In this document: piece by piece, positions 34,975-43,806 of the stretch | How positions within the stretch are numbered: the stretch's first letter is position 1 | How the letters are laid out: each line of letters begins with the position of its first letter | Origin: Limobrevibacterium gyesilva | GTDB lineage: Bacteria > Pseudomonadota > Alphaproteobacteria > Acetobacterales > Acetobacteraceae | Reading direction: 5' to 3' | Length of the DNA stretch: 64,000 bases | Assembly (NCBI RefSeq): GCF_025989185.1 | Contig: NZ_JAPDNT010000016.1 | Coordinates: forward strand, 1 to 64,000 | Notes under the pieces: generated by a model | What the model saw: the letters and a program-made list of their open reading frames with translations, nothing else | What the model was told of the DNA's origin: nothing | Database searches by the model: none | Made by a program: the position numbers and the translations under genes

Positions 34975-35841
34975 ATGGCCCTTATTCAAAGCCCCCCAGG
35001 GTGGCTGTGGGACCGGTTGAACCGCGCGGCACTTTCCTTCGGGTCCGCCACGCCTGAGGAATACTGGCCACAGGCCGGGCCGGATTCGACGCACCCGACG
35101 GTTCGCCGGATCAGCGTCGACGATGTCCGCGACGCGTTGGCGCGCGGGTACGAGGATTTCTCGGCGAACCGGACCGACGTGATCTTCCTTTGCGTCATGT
35201 ATCCTGTCCTCGGCCTCGTGCTGGGGCGGGCGGCATCCGGCTATGACCTGCTGCCGCTGCTGTTCCCGCTCGCATCCGGCTTCGCGCTGGTCGGCCCGTT
35301 CGCCGCGGTCGGCCTCAACGAGATGAGCCGGCGGCGGGAGCAGGGCGCCTCCGTCCGCTGGATCGATGCCTTCGGGGTGCTGCGCTCGCCCTCGATCGGG
35401 TCGATCATCCTGCTCGGCATGCTGCTGATGGGCATCTTCCTGATCTGGCTGGAAGTCGCCGATGTGATCTACAAGTTCACGCTTGGGCCGGACATGCCGG
35501 CCTCCATCGGTGCCTTCCTCCATGATGTGTTCGCAACCTCGGCGGGCTGGGCGCTGATCGTGGTGGGCATGGGCATCGGTTTCCTGTTCGCGGTTCTGGT
35601 GCTGGCGATCAGCGTGGTGTCCTTCCCGCTGCTGCTCGACCGCAACGTGGGCATCGAGACGGCGGTGCGGACATCGATCCGCGCGGTGATGGTGAATCCG
35701 GGCGTGATGGCGGTCTGGGGCCTGATTGTCGCCGTCAGCCTGGTGGTCGGCTCGATTCCGTTCTTCCTGGGACTCGTGGTCGTGCTGCCGGTGCTTGGGC
35801 ACGCGACCTGGCACCTGTACCGCAAGGCGATCCCGCGCTGA
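34975..35841 (+). CDS. DUF2189-family membrane protein
   Basis: This 288-residue protein has a polar N-terminal segment (about 1-60, including HPTVRRISVDDVRDAL) and about six membrane segments, with the YEDFSANRTDVIF lead-in and repeated glycine-rich helices that fit the DUF2189 family. Its role is unknown; such proteins are often near cytochrome or transport genes, which is not the case here. The gene follows about 145 bases of non-coding DNA with no clear signal. Confidence 0.8.
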   Translation: MALIQSPPGWLWDRLNRAALSFGSATPEEYWPQAGPDSTHPTVRRISVDDVRDALARGYEDFSANRTDVIFLCVMYPVLGLVLGRAASGYDLLPLLFPLASGFALVGPFAAVGLNEMSRRREQGASVRWIDAFGVLRSPSIGSIILLGMLLMGIFLIWLEVADVIYKFTLGPDMPASIGAFLHDVFATSAGWALIVVGMGIGFLFAVLVLAISVVSFPLLLDRNVGIETAVRTSIRAVMVNPGVMAVWGLIVAVSLVVGSIPFFLGLVVVLPVLGHATWHLYRKAIPR

Positions 35842-35874
35842 CGGGACTTTCCGCCAGAGCAGAATCTGACGGCC

Positions 35875-35900
35875 GACCGGCGCTGCCATCAGCGCCGGTC
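35875..35900. terminator. Bidirectional hairpin between convergent genes
   Basis: GACCGGCGCTG (35875-35885) and CAGCGCCGGTC (35890-35900) form a perfect 11-base-pair stem with a CCAT loop, midway between the ends of the DUF2189 gene and the convergent TPP enzyme gene. There is no T run on either side, so termination strength is uncertain. Confidence 0.7.
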
Positions 35901-35919
35901 ATGCGTCAGGGCAGCGGGG

Positions 35920-37578
35920 TCAGGACGTGCGCGGGCGCACGCGGCCCGGGCGAGTCATCTGCCAGGGATCGGGCATCGGGCCCGCCGGCACCTCGATCAC
36001 CGTCGGCAGGTCGGCGGCGAAGCCCTTGCGCAGCGCCTTGCGCAACTGGTCCGGGGTCTTCGCGCGCAGGGCCTGGGCGCCGAAGCTTTCCACCAGCTTC
36101 ATGAAGTCCGGGTTCTGCAGGTCGCTGGCGATGACGCGGTTGCCGTAGGACTGCACCTGGATGCGGCGGACATTGCCGTAGGCGCCGTCGTTCACCAGCA
36201 CCACCACGATGGGAATGCGGTGCTGCACGGCGGTGGCGAGTTCCTGGACGTTGAACATGAAGCCGCCATCGCCGGTGACGGAGACGACCGGGGCGTCGGG
36301 ACGGCCGACCTTCACGCCGAGCGCGGTTGCAAGGCCCCAGCCGAGCGTCCCCTGATAGCCCGGGGAAATGAAGCTGCGGGGCGCATAGGTCGGGAAGGTC
36401 AGGCGGCTGACATAGCCGAGCTGGGTGAGCTCATCGACGAAGATGCCGTTCTCGGGCAGTTCCGCGCGGATCGCTTCCAGCAGGCCGAGCTGCGGCTGCA
36501 GGTAGGCGAGCTTCGCGCTGGTCCTGGCGTGCAGCGCCTGCATCTCCTCGGTGCGCGAGGGCCGCCTGGAGGCGTGCCGGCCCATGGCGGCGATGATGGC
36601 GCGCAGCACCGGGGCGGCGTCGCCGACGATGCCGACGGCCGGGCGCCCGATGCGGTCGAGCTCGTCGGGGTCGGCATCGACGCGGATGATCTTCATGTCC
36701 TCGTCGGTGCCCCAGGACTGCAACGGCGCCAGCAGCCGCGTGCCGACCGCGAGCACGACATCCGCCTCCGCCCACAGCGCGTGGCCCTCCAGCGTGTTGA
36801 CGCTGAGCGGGTTGCGGCCATCGAGCACGCCGCGGCCCATGCGGTTGGCGACGACGGGCGCCTGCAAGGCGTTGGCGAGCTCGGTGACTTCGGCGCTCGC
36901 GGCCTGCGCGCCGGAGCCGACCACGATCAGCGGGCGCTTCGAGCCCCCGAGCAGCCTGGCCGCGGTGGCGACAGCGTCGGTGTCGATCGCCATCGGGTCG
37001 GCGGCGGCGGGGGCGGACGGCAGAGTGACATTGGCGGTGCGGCCCCACACGTCGATCGGGCATTCCAGCGCCACCGGGCGGGGACGGCCGGAGCGCATCT
37101 GGCGGAACGCCTCGGTCATCTTCGCCGGCGCCTCGACCGGGCTGCGGATGCGGTCGGCCGATTTGGTCAGCAGGCGCATGATGCCGAGCTGGTCCGGGAT
37201 CTCGTGCAACTGGCCAAGATTGTGGCCGATCGTCGCGGACTGGATCTGGCCGACCAGGGCAAGCACGGGCGCGTTGCAGGCATAGGCCGTGGACAGCGCG
37301 GCGGTGGTGTTCAGGAAGCCCGGACCCGGCACGACGCTGTACACGGCGGGCTGTCCGGTCGCCATGGCCGAGCCCAGCGCCATGTAGGCGGTGGCCTGTT
37401 CGTGGCGGGTGTGGATCGGGCGGACCTTGTCCTGCGCCTTGTGCAGGGCATCGAAGAAATTGTCGTTCTGCACGCCGGGGAGGCAGAAGAGCGTGTCGAT
37501 GCCGTTGCCGACCATGGTGGCGATCGCGGCTTCGGCGGTGGTCATCCGCTCGGAACCGGCAGGCTTGGCGCGGCGCAT
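35920..37578 (-). CDS. Thiamine-pyrophosphate enzyme, acetolactate synthase large-subunit-like
   Basis: This 552-residue protein has the TPP-activating Glu60 in TRHEQATAYM, a middle domain, and the C-terminal TPP/Mg motif TGDGGFMFNVQEL, with the partner Asn in DGAYGN. It belongs to the ilvB/oxalyl-CoA-decarboxylase/benzoylformate-decarboxylase superfamily. No small regulatory subunit gene (ilvN) accompanies it, so a catabolic decarboxylase is as likely as true acetolactate synthase. GGGGAG precedes ATG 37578. Confidence 0.85.
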   Translation of the reverse strand: MRRAKPAGSERMTTAEAAIATMVGNGIDTLFCLPGVQNDNFFDALHKAQDKVRPIHTRHEQATAYMALGSAMATGQPAVYSVVPGPGFLNTTAALSTAYACNAPVLALVGQIQSATIGHNLGQLHEIPDQLGIMRLLTKSADRIRSPVEAPAKMTEAFRQMRSGRPRPVALECPIDVWGRTANVTLPSAPAAADPMAIDTDAVATAARLLGGSKRPLIVVGSGAQAASAEVTELANALQAPVVANRMGRGVLDGRNPLSVNTLEGHALWAEADVVLAVGTRLLAPLQSWGTDEDMKIIRVDADPDELDRIGRPAVGIVGDAAPVLRAIIAAMGRHASRRPSRTEEMQALHARTSAKLAYLQPQLGLLEAIRAELPENGIFVDELTQLGYVSRLTFPTYAPRSFISPGYQGTLGWGLATALGVKVGRPDAPVVSVTGDGGFMFNVQELATAVQHRIPIVVVLVNDGAYGNVRRIQVQSYGNRVIASDLQNPDFMKLVESFGAQALRAKTPDQLRKALRKGFAADLPTVIEVPAGPMPDPWQMTRPGRVRPRTS

Positions 37579-37887
37579 GGTGTTCTCCCCTGTATGGCAC
37601 GTTCAGGGGGTGCTGCGTTGTTCGCGCCCACAAGACGGCTTCGGGGCAACGCTATCCAGCCGCCTCGGGGGCTGTCAAAGCGGGGGGCCGGATCGGGCGG
37701 AATGGCCAGCGTCGGGGCCATGTGGCCGGCCGTGAGCCGAAGCGCAATCCGGCCATCTGCACGCCGAGGCGTTGCGAATATGCCTGATATGCCCGCCAGT
37801 TTTCGGGCTTGGATCGGTCGCGACGCCTGACCTATGTTCCGGCCGCTTCCTGCCACGGGGCAGGGCTGTGCTGGAGAGGAATACGCC
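37579..37887. other. Divergent promoter region of the TPP enzyme and DadA genes
   Basis: These 309 bases must carry two promoters. The only pattern I see is a tandem 9-base near repeat, ATATGCCTG then ATATGCCCG (37779-37796), about 100 bases before the DadA start; it may be a regulator site. No convincing -35/-10 pair or hairpin was found. Confidence 0.35.
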
Positions 37888-39162
37888 GTGAAGGTTGTCG
37901 TGCTCGGAAGCGGTGTCGTTGGCGTCACATCCGCTTATTACCTGGCCCGTGCCGGCCACGAGGTGGTGGTTGTCGACCGCCAGCCGGCGGCGGGGCTGGA
38001 GACGAGCTTCGCCAACGCCGGCCAGGTCTCACCGGGCTATTCCGCACCCTGGGCGGCGCCGGGCATTCCCGTGAAGGCGGTCAAGTGGCTGATGATGAAG
38101 CACCGGCCGCTGGTGTTGTGGCCGAAGCCGGACGGGCAGCTGTGGAACTGGCTGGTACGGATGCTCGCCAACTGCACCGAGGAGGCCTATCGCCGCAACA
38201 AGGGGCGCATGGTGCGGGTGGCTGAATACAGCCGCGACTGCCTGCGCGATCTGCGCCGGGAGACCGGCATCGAATACGAACATCGCGAGCAGGGCACGCT
38301 GCAGCTGTTCCGTACCCAGAAGCAGCTCGATCATGTCGGCGACGATACGACCGTGCTGGACGAGTACGGCGTGCCGTACTCGGTGCTGGATGTCGCGGGC
38401 TGCATCGCGGCGGAACCGGCACTGGCCGGCGTGCGCGAGCGGATCGTCGGCGGGCTGCGGTTGCCGGGGGACGAGACCGGAGACGCGCATATCTTCACCC
38501 AGCGGCTGGCGGCGATCACGGCGGGGTTGGGGGTGACGTTCCGCTACGGCACCACGGTCACCGGGCTGCGCACCGAGGGCGACCGCATCGCCGGCGTGAT
38601 GATCGGGCAGGAAGTGCTCACGGCCGACCGCTACGTGATGGCGATGGGCAGCTATTCGCCGCTGATGCTGCGCGGGATCGGCATTCATCTGCCGGTCTAT
38701 CCGGTGAAAGGCTATTCGATCACGTTGCCGATTACCGACCCCGCCATGGCGCCGGTCTCTACCGTGATGGACGAGACCTACAAGGTGGCGATCACCCGCC
38801 TGGACGACCGTATCCGCGTGGGCGGCACGGCGGAACTGGCCGGCTACAGCCTGAAGCTGCGCAAGCCCCGGCGGGCGACCCTGGTGCGGTCGGTGAGCGA
38901 CCTGTTCCCGCGCGGCGGCGATCTCGGGCGCGCCTCGTTCTGGACCGGGCTGCGGCCGATGACGCCGGACGGGACGCCGGTGATCGGCCTGTCGCGCTTC
39001 AGCAACCTGTATCTGAACACCGGCCACGGCACGCTGGGCTGGACCATGGCCTGCGGGTCCGGGCAGCTGCTGGCCGATCTGGTCTCGAGCCATGCACCGG
39101 CCATCGACCCGTCGGATCTGGGCATCGAGCGCTATCGCGGCGTGCTGGAGGCGCCGGCCTGA
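37888..39162 (+). CDS. dadA: D-amino-acid dehydrogenase small subunit
   Basis: This 424-residue flavoprotein oxidises D-amino acids and passes electrons to quinone. The N-terminus has the FAD-binding Rossmann motif [18 protein letters not shown], followed by [19 protein letters not shown]. The C-terminus ([33 protein letters not shown]) is typical of DadA. It starts with GTG 37888 after GGAGAGGA; the frame runs 18 codons further up with no family match. No alanine racemase gene is adjacent. Confidence 0.93.
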   Translation: MKVVVLGSGVVGVTSAYYLARAGHEVVVVDRQPAAGLETSFANAGQVSPGYSAPWAAPGIPVKAVKWLMMKHRPLVLWPKPDGQLWNWLVRMLANCTEEAYRRNKGRMVRVAEYSRDCLRDLRRETGIEYEHREQGTLQLFRTQKQLDHVGDDTTVLDEYGVPYSVLDVAGCIAAEPALAGVRERIVGGLRLPGDETGDAHIFTQRLAAITAGLGVTFRYGTTVTGLRTEGDRIAGVMIGQEVLTADRYVMAMGSYSPLMLRGIGIHLPVYPVKGYSITLPITDPAMAPVSTVMDETYKVAITRLDDRIRVGGTAELAGYSLKLRKPRRATLVRSVSDLFPRGGDLGRASFWTGLRPMTPDGTPVIGLSRFSNLYLNTGHGTLGWTMACGSGQLLADLVSSHAPAIDPSDLGIERYRGVLEAPA

Positions 39163-39166
39163 CCGG

Positions 39167-39553
39167 CTACGGCTGGAGCGTCTGCAACTCCGCACGCAGC
39201 GCGGCGAGGGCGATGGCATAGGGCTGCAGCGGGTTGTTGCGGCAATAGATCGAAAGCCATGCCTGCCGCCCGGCGTGGTCGGATTTCGCGCCGGCGCGCG
39301 TGGCGGCTGCGTCCCACTTGTTCGCGCCTGACAGATAACCGTCCGCCCAGGCGACGAATTTGAGGTAGGCGCTGGTGTAGATGAGGTTCGGGTCGGTATC
39401 CGCCCCCCGCGCATAGCGCTCGCCGTCCGCGGCCGCCACGTATTCGCCGCAGCTGGACTGGCCGTTGCCGAACAACACGAACTCGGCCCGTAGCTGGCCG
39501 GACGGGATTGCCAGAAGCGCCGCAAGCAGAGCGGCCGCAATGCGCCATGTCAT
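39167..39553 (-). CDS. Small secreted protein, Rap1a/Tai-like pattern
   Basis: This 128-residue protein has a signal peptide (IAAALLAALLAIPSG) cleaved near LRA. The mature part has two cysteines (SSCGEY and IYCRNNP), probably bonded, around WADGYLSG. This spacing recalls Rap1a/Tai immunity-type and related periplasmic domains, but similarity is slight. AAGGAG precedes ATG 39553. It is convergent with dadA, only 4 bases apart. No effector gene is beside it, so an immunity role is unsupported. Confidence 0.6.
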   Translation of the reverse strand: MTWRIAAALLAALLAIPSGQLRAEFVLFGNGQSSCGEYVAAADGERYARGADTDPNLIYTSAYLKFVAWADGYLSGANKWDAAATRAGAKSDHAGRQAWLSIYCRNNPLQPYAIALAALRAELQTLQP

Positions 39554-39809
39554 GCTTCGTCTCCTTCATGCCGCGATGGGACCGGCCGGCGGGCCCAGCG
39601 TTCCAGGCCATCGCGAGTCGCCAGAAGCGGGCCATTGCAGTACATTACGTTACAAATTTCCGAAGGCAACCGGTTCCGGCGACGCCGGTTTCCGCCACCA
39701 GGAAGGGGGCTTGGGAGAGCCCGCTCCCACGGCTAGGCTGGCGCACGGCCGCACGATCCGCCGCCGACACCAGCGCACCAACCTGCGCGCATAGCCGGAG
39801 CCGCCCGAA

Positions 39810-40118
39810 ATGATCCACGTCCTCGCCGTCATCACCGCCAAGCCCGGCATGCGCGACGCGATCCTCACCGAATTCCGCGCCAACATGCCGGCCGTCCACG
39901 CCGAGGAGGGCTGCATCGAATACGGTCCGGCCATCGATGCCGACGGCGCGGGCTCCATCCAGACGAAATACGGCCCCGACAGCTTCGTGGTCATCGAGAA
40001 ATGGGCCAGCATGGCCGCGTTGAAGGCCCACGGCGCCGCGCCGCACATGGCCGCCTATGCGGCGAAGACCAGGGACATGATTGCGAGCCGCGTCATCCAC
40101 GTTCTTTCGCCGGCGTAG
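39810..40118 (+). CDS. Antibiotic-biosynthesis-monooxygenase (ABM) domain protein
   Basis: This 102-residue dimeric ferredoxin-like protein has IHVLAVITAKPGMRDAILTEF, the EEGCIEY segment and FVVIEKWASMAALKAHGAAPHM. These match YgiN-type quinol monooxygenases and related small enzymes. The partner and substrate are unknown. It is convergent with pal. Confidence 0.88.
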   Translation: MIHVLAVITAKPGMRDAILTEFRANMPAVHAEEGCIEYGPAIDADGAGSIQTKYGPDSFVVIEKWASMAALKAHGAAPHMAAYAAKTRDMIASRVIHVLSPA

Positions 40119-40132
40119 GCCACCACCTGGAC

Positions 40133-40597
40133 CTATTCGACAGTCGTTGTCGCGTTGCGGTTCTGCGCCCAGTCGAGCTCGGTGGAACCCAGCGCCACCG
40201 GCCGTTCCTTGCCGTAGCTGATCGTGCGGATGCGCGCCGGCTCCACGCCGCTGCTGATGAGGTAGTCGCCGGCGGCGTCGGCGCGGCGCTGGCCCATGAC
40301 GATGTTGTACTCCGTGGTGCCGCGCTCGTCGCAGTTGCCGGCGATCAGCACGTTGTTCCGTGCCCACTTCTTCAGCCACGCCGCCTGGCGGTCCAGCGTG
40401 GCCTTTGCCTCGGGCTTCAGGTCGGCGCGATCGAAGTCGAACAGCACGCGGTTGCCCACGTTGGCGACCAGATCGGCCTGGCTGCCGGGAACGATCCGCT
40501 CCGCCGCGGCCGCCGCGGGCGAGGCCGGCTGCTGGGCCGCCGAGCAGGCCGCGAGCAGGACCGCGGCAGCAATGCCGGCGCGGATCACGTGTCTCAT
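40133..40597 (-). CDS. Peptidoglycan-associated lipoprotein (Pal/OmpA-like)
   Basis: This 154-residue lipoprotein has a lipobox (LLAAC, Cys18) and a C-terminal OmpA domain (about 50-150) with VLFDFDRADLKPEAKATLDRQ and the peptidoglycan-binding NCDERGTTEYN and GQRRADAAGDYL. Pal normally sits at the end of tolQRAB-pal; here it is alone, so this may be a second copy. I do not use the symbol pal because that operon is probably elsewhere. ATG 40597 is preferred over TTG 40606. Confidence 0.9.
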   Translation of the reverse strand: MRHVIRAGIAAAVLLAACSAAQQPASPAAAAAERIVPGSQADLVANVGNRVLFDFDRADLKPEAKATLDRQAAWLKKWARNNVLIAGNCDERGTTEYNIVMGQRRADAAGDYLISSGVEPARIRTISYGKERPVALGSTELDWAQNRNATTTVE

Positions 40598-41045
40598 CGC
40601 AACCAACCTTTTCCGATCGCGTCACCATACCGCCGCATCCGGGCGAAGCCGGCGGCAATAATGAAAAATGATAGTCGGGCCGCGGCCCCGCCCATCTTGA
40701 TACAAGTCAACTCCGGCATCAGACCTTCGTAGGCTGGGTCATCGAGACTTCGTGATCCGCCAATCCGCGTTCATCTACGAGATCGCTACCCTGATCGCCT
40801 TGGCTTCTTCGCTTGGCGCGGTCTGGCTGCCGGCGCGCAAGGCCGCCCGCACCGACCCGCTGTCCATCATCCGCAGCGCCACATGAGTCTCGTCCTGCGG
40901 GCCGCCACCGCCGATCGCCACATCCGCCTGGTGGGCGGCCGCGTAGTCGGCGACGCCGCACCGGTCCTGTGCAGCCGGGCCGCCGCCAAGTGAGGGCATC
41001 GCCGGCCGCCGTCCGGCCTTGGCGCGCCACCCGCGCGGGGCCTCG
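40598..41045. other. Non-coding stretch with gene remnant
   Basis: These 448 bases hold no full gene. The pal promoter must lie in the first 100 bases or so. A permease C-terminal fragment occupies 40752-40886. A frame of 36 codons begins at 40883 (ATGA overlap) and resembles nothing I know. No tRNA or hairpin was noticed. Confidence 0.55.
40752..40886 (+). pseudogene. Remnant of an FtsX/MacB-type ABC permease (C-terminal end only)
   Basis: The 44-codon frame from GTG 40752 to TGA 40886 encodes a membrane helix (IATLIALASSLGAVWL) followed by PARKAARTDPLSIIRSAT, which is the typical C-terminus of FtsX-fold permeases (the PARRAARxDPxxALR pattern). Nothing upstream in this frame resembles the rest of such a permease, and no ATPase gene is present. 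It is most likely a decayed gene, left by a deletion or rearrangement. Confidence 0.6.
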
Positions 41046-41495
41046 TCACTGTCCCGCGCGTGCGTTCCTGCGCGCCTTCGCCCGCGCCGCGCGCGCCTGG
41101 CGCTCGCCGTATTTCATGCCTTCGAGCTTCAGGCCGTCGGGATCGAGGAAGAACACGGCGTAGTAATCGTCGTAGTACTCTCCCGCCGGATCGACGATGG
41201 TGGCGCCAAGCTCCTTGAGGAACGCCTGCAGCGCGTCCACGTCCTTGCGGCTGCGCAGTTCGAACGCATAGTGGTGGAATCCGATATTGCCGATGCGGTG
41301 CTTGTGCTTGCGCCCCTCGGCGTCGGCGGGCCCGATCCAGAACCGCGTCCTGCGGTTGGTCCAGCCAATGGCGTCCGGATACTCCTCCAGCACCTCGAAG
41401 CCGAGGAACGTGAACAGCCGGCCGTAGAACGCCTTCGATGTCTCATAGTCGCCGACCCTGATCACCAGATGGTCGATCCCGACAACGCGCACCAT
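41046..41495 (-). CDS. VOC-superfamily (glyoxalase/dioxygenase-like) protein
   Basis: This 149-residue protein has the paired beta-alpha-beta-beta-beta layout: VVGIDHLVIRVGDYE (His9) and later FHHYAFELRSRKDVD, with FLDPDGLKLEGMKY carrying the last metal-site Glu. It binds a metal and could be a dioxygenase, isomerase or resistance protein; the sequence does not choose. The C-terminus is basic. GGAGGG precedes ATG 41495. Confidence 0.87.
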   Translation of the reverse strand: MVRVVGIDHLVIRVGDYETSKAFYGRLFTFLGFEVLEEYPDAIGWTNRRTRFWIGPADAEGRKHKHRIGNIGFHHYAFELRSRKDVDALQAFLKELGATIVDPAGEYYDDYYAVFFLDPDGLKLEGMKYGERQARAARAKARRNARAGQ

Positions 41496-41685
41496 CCCGC
41501 TTTCCCTCCGTACCAGGGAGCCGCATCCTGTCGAAACAACACGCGCCGATCGCTCTTTACGCCGCCCACGCCACGGCGTGCGATCCTGACGCGTTCTTAA
41601 CCAAACTAATTCTATTCCTGACCGGTTCGCTGCGCCATGAGGCGCCGGCGGGAAGAAACGGGGCAGAATTCGCGCAAGCGGGCGC

Positions 41686-41883
41686 ATGGCATCGAGGAGA
41701 GCAGGCGTGGCGCGACTTTGGTGCAGGTTGCTCGGTGTGAAGCAGGAGCACCGCGGTGTCACGGCAATTGAATACGCCCTGATCGCGATGGTGCTCGGTG
41801 CTGCCGTGCTCGCCGGCGCGCAGGTGCTCGGCAACGCGCTCGCCGTGTCATTCGCCGGGGTCAGCCGTCTGTTTCCCACCTAG
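41686..41883 (+). CDS. Flp/Fap-type pilin (type IVb), orphan
   Basis: This 65-residue prepilin has a basic leader, the prepilin-peptidase site EHRG|VTAIEY (cleavage after Gly24, Glu29 at position +5) and a single hydrophobic helix (ALIAMVLGAAVLAGAQVLG). Flp pilins form Tad pili for adhesion. No tad genes are in this window. Its TAG stop (41881-41883) is the first three bases of a palindromic repeat, so the original C-terminus may have been altered. Confidence 0.88.
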   Translation: MASRRAGVARLWCRLLGVKQEHRGVTAIEYALIAMVLGAAVLAGAQVLGNALAVSFAGVSRLFPT

Positions 41884-41935
41884 TGTCCTGAATCTGAAGT
41901 TCGCATAGGTGGCGAACTTCAGATTCAGGACACTA
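41881..41935. repeat. Perfect 24-base inverted repeat (element A)
   Basis: Arms at 41881-41904 and 41912-41935 are perfect reverse complements around a 7-base loop. The outer ends read TAGTGTCCTG and CAGGACACTA. The inner right side is GGCGAACTTC, five bases, then CAGGACACTA, a pattern shared with the neighbouring element at 41935-42010. The left end coincides with the pilin stop codon. Confidence 0.95.
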
Positions 41936-42010
41936 GCCCTTTGTTTTCAGTGGCCTGCTGACCCCTGCGTCCGCCGCAAGATGCGGCGAACTTCGGGGGC
42001 AGGACACTAG
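41935..42010. repeat. 76-base dispersed repeat, copy 1 (element B)
   Basis: This copy differs from the one at 47089-47164 by a single base (A in place of G, in GCTGACCCC). Inside is a hairpin, CGCCGC (41972-41977) and GCGGCG (41983-41988). The right end reads GGCGAACTTC, five bases, CAGGACACTAG, as in element A. The left end begins AGCCCTTTG. Confidence 0.95.
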
Positions 42011-42050
42011 AGCATGATCGGTGCAGATAGAAGCACCGATCATGCTCTAG
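42007..42050. repeat. Perfect 18-base inverted repeat (element C)
   Basis: Arms at 42007-42024 (beginning CTAGAGCATGATC) and 42033-42050 (ending GATCATGCTCTAG) are perfect reverse complements around AGATAGAA. Its first four bases overlap the CTAG end of element B. The CTAGAGCATGATC start resembles short palindromic repeats common in alphaproteobacterial genomes. Confidence 0.93.
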
Positions 42051-42064
42051 GCCATTGTTTTGAC

Positions 42065-42109
42065 GAGCAATTCTATCGCCCGGTGATTCCACCTCTAGCG
42101 ATATTGCTC
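42065..42109. repeat. Imperfect inverted repeat (element D)
   Basis: GAGCAAT-TCT-ATCGC (42065-42079) pairs with GCGATATTGCTC (42098-42109), leaving three bases bulged on the left arm. It closes the repeat cluster that fills most of the gap between the pilin and the peptide-binding protein gene. Confidence 0.85.
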
Positions 42110-42117
42110 TAGTCCAC

Positions 42118-42140
42118 GGACGGCAGGGCACCCGCCGTCC
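42118..42140 (-). terminator. Possible terminator downstream of the peptide-binding protein gene
   Basis: GGACGGC (42118-42124) pairs with GCCGTCC (42134-42140), with a further GGG/CCC inside. It lies about 50 bases past the stop of the minus-strand gene at 42193. No T run is present. Confidence 0.45.
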
Positions 42141-42192
42141 ACCGGCGGCTGTCCCACCTCGTCGCGGCCGACCGCGCCCGCGCCGCAGGGCC

Positions 42193-43707
42193 TCAGTTCG
42201 TGAACGCCAACCCCTGCAGCCGGATCAGCCCGTCCGGCACCTGCTGGAACCCTGTCAGGTTCCGCTTCATCCCCACGATGTTCTTGGGGTTCCACAGATA
42301 GACCAGCGGCACGTCCTGGCGCACGATCTCCCACAGCTTCGTATAGACGTCCCGGCGCTTGGCCGGGTCCGTGTACACCCGCGCCTCGTCCAGCAGCGCG
42401 TCGACCGTCGGGTTGGCGTAATGCCCATAGTTGAACGTGCCGCCCGTGTGCATCATCGGCCACATGTTGCCGTCGGCGTCGGACCGGCCGGACCAGCCGA
42501 TCAGGTAGGCCTGGAAGTCGCCGCCATAAGCCGCCTGCAGCGACGAGGCGAACTCCATGGTCTTGATGGTGACGTCGAACCCGGCCTCCTTGGTCATCGC
42601 CTGGACGACTTCGGCCGCCTGCTGGATTTCCGGCCCGTTGGTCGCGGTCACCACGACTTTCACCGGCAGGGTCACGCCCGCCTGCTTCAGCAGCGCCTGC
42701 GCCCGCGCCACGTCGCGCGCCGGCGACTGCACCTGCGGGATATACATGGGCGAACTTGGCGGATTGGCCTGCGCGGTCGGGTTGAACAAGCCGTTGTAGA
42801 CCACCTGGATCAGCGCCGGCTTGTCGATCGCCAGCTCGAAGGCCTGGCGTACCAGCGCGTTCTGTCCGATCGCCGTGTTCGCCGCCGGCCCGTTGCCGGT
42901 GTTGATGGTGATGCCCGTATAGGCCAGCGAATCCCCGATCGCGAGCTTCAGCTTCGGGTCGCGCTCCACCGCCTGCATGTCGGTCGGCACCACGTATTCC
43001 ACCAGATCGAGGCTGCCCGCCTGCAGATTCGCCAGCCGCACTGAGGAATTCGGGATCGGCAGATACACCACCTGGTCGAAATGATAGGCGGTGGGGTTCC
43101 AGTAGCCGGGATAGCGCTTCAGAACGATACGGTCCTGCGGCACCCGCTGCTCGAAGGCGAACGGCCCGGCACAGACCGGACGCAGCCCGAAATTCGCCCC
43201 CGCCGCCTCGGTCGCTTTCGGCGAGATCATGATCCCGGCGCGATCGGTCAGCTGCGCCAGCAACGGCGAGGCCGGCGCCTTCAGCACCAGCCGCACGGTA
43301 TAGGGATCGACCACCTCGATGCTCTGGATCGCGTTGATCTCGCCCGCGCGCATGCTGCCTTTGGCGGTCAGGTCGCGGGTCAGCTTGTATTTCACCGCCT
43401 CGGCGTTGAACGGCTCGCCGTCATGGAAGGTCACGCCCTGGCGCAGCGTGATCAGCAGATGCGTGGGGTCCTCGTAACGATACCCGGTGGCCAGCATCGG
43501 CACGATGTTCAGCTTGGTGTCGAGGTCGAACAGCTTGTCGCACATGCCGGCATAGACGATGCGGCCGACATAGGACGAGCCCAGCGTGGGATCGAGCAGG
43601 TCCGGATCTTCGCGCAGCCCGATGCGCAGCGTCTGCGCGTCGGCCGCGAAGGGCAGGGCGGCCGCAAGCGACAGTGCCGCGGCGGCCCCCAGCAGAATTC
43701 GACGCAT
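42193..43707 (-). CDS. ABC transporter solute-binding protein, family 5 (peptide/nickel type)
   Basis: This 504-residue periplasmic protein has a Sec signal (ILLGAAAALSLAAALPFAADAQ) and the family-5 layout: RIGLREDPDLLDP at the start, a lobe with LRQGVTFHDGEPFNAEAVKY, and GWSGRSDADGNMWPMMHTGG near the C-terminus. It would deliver oligopeptides or similar solutes to an ABC importer, but no permease or ATPase genes flank it. GGGGGGAG precedes ATG 43707. It is divergent from the aminotransferase. Confidence 0.92.
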   Translation of the reverse strand: MRRILLGAAAALSLAAALPFAADAQTLRIGLREDPDLLDPTLGSSYVGRIVYAGMCDKLFDLDTKLNIVPMLATGYRYEDPTHLLITLRQGVTFHDGEPFNAEAVKYKLTRDLTAKGSMRAGEINAIQSIEVVDPYTVRLVLKAPASPLLAQLTDRAGIMISPKATEAAGANFGLRPVCAGPFAFEQRVPQDRIVLKRYPGYWNPTAYHFDQVVYLPIPNSSVRLANLQAGSLDLVEYVVPTDMQAVERDPKLKLAIGDSLAYTGITINTGNGPAANTAIGQNALVRQAFELAIDKPALIQVVYNGLFNPTAQANPPSSPMYIPQVQSPARDVARAQALLKQAGVTLPVKVVVTATNGPEIQQAAEVVQAMTKEAGFDVTIKTMEFASSLQAAYGGDFQAYLIGWSGRSDADGNMWPMMHTGGTFNYGHYANPTVDALLDEARVYTDPAKRRDVYTKLWEIVRQDVPLVYLWNPKNIVGMKRNLTGFQQVPDGLIRLQGLAFTN

Positions 43708-43806
43708 CGGAAACTCCCCCCTGTTGGTCGTCAGCGTGCCGCGATGCATTGCCCGAAATCCTGCCGAAAGCAATAACGCCGCCGACATATCCCAAGACAA
43801 CAAACC

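Noticed and set aside
40883-40993. A 36-codon frame starting with ATGA at the end of the permease remnant
   Set aside because: Too short and without known similarity. It may be the start of a second decayed gene.
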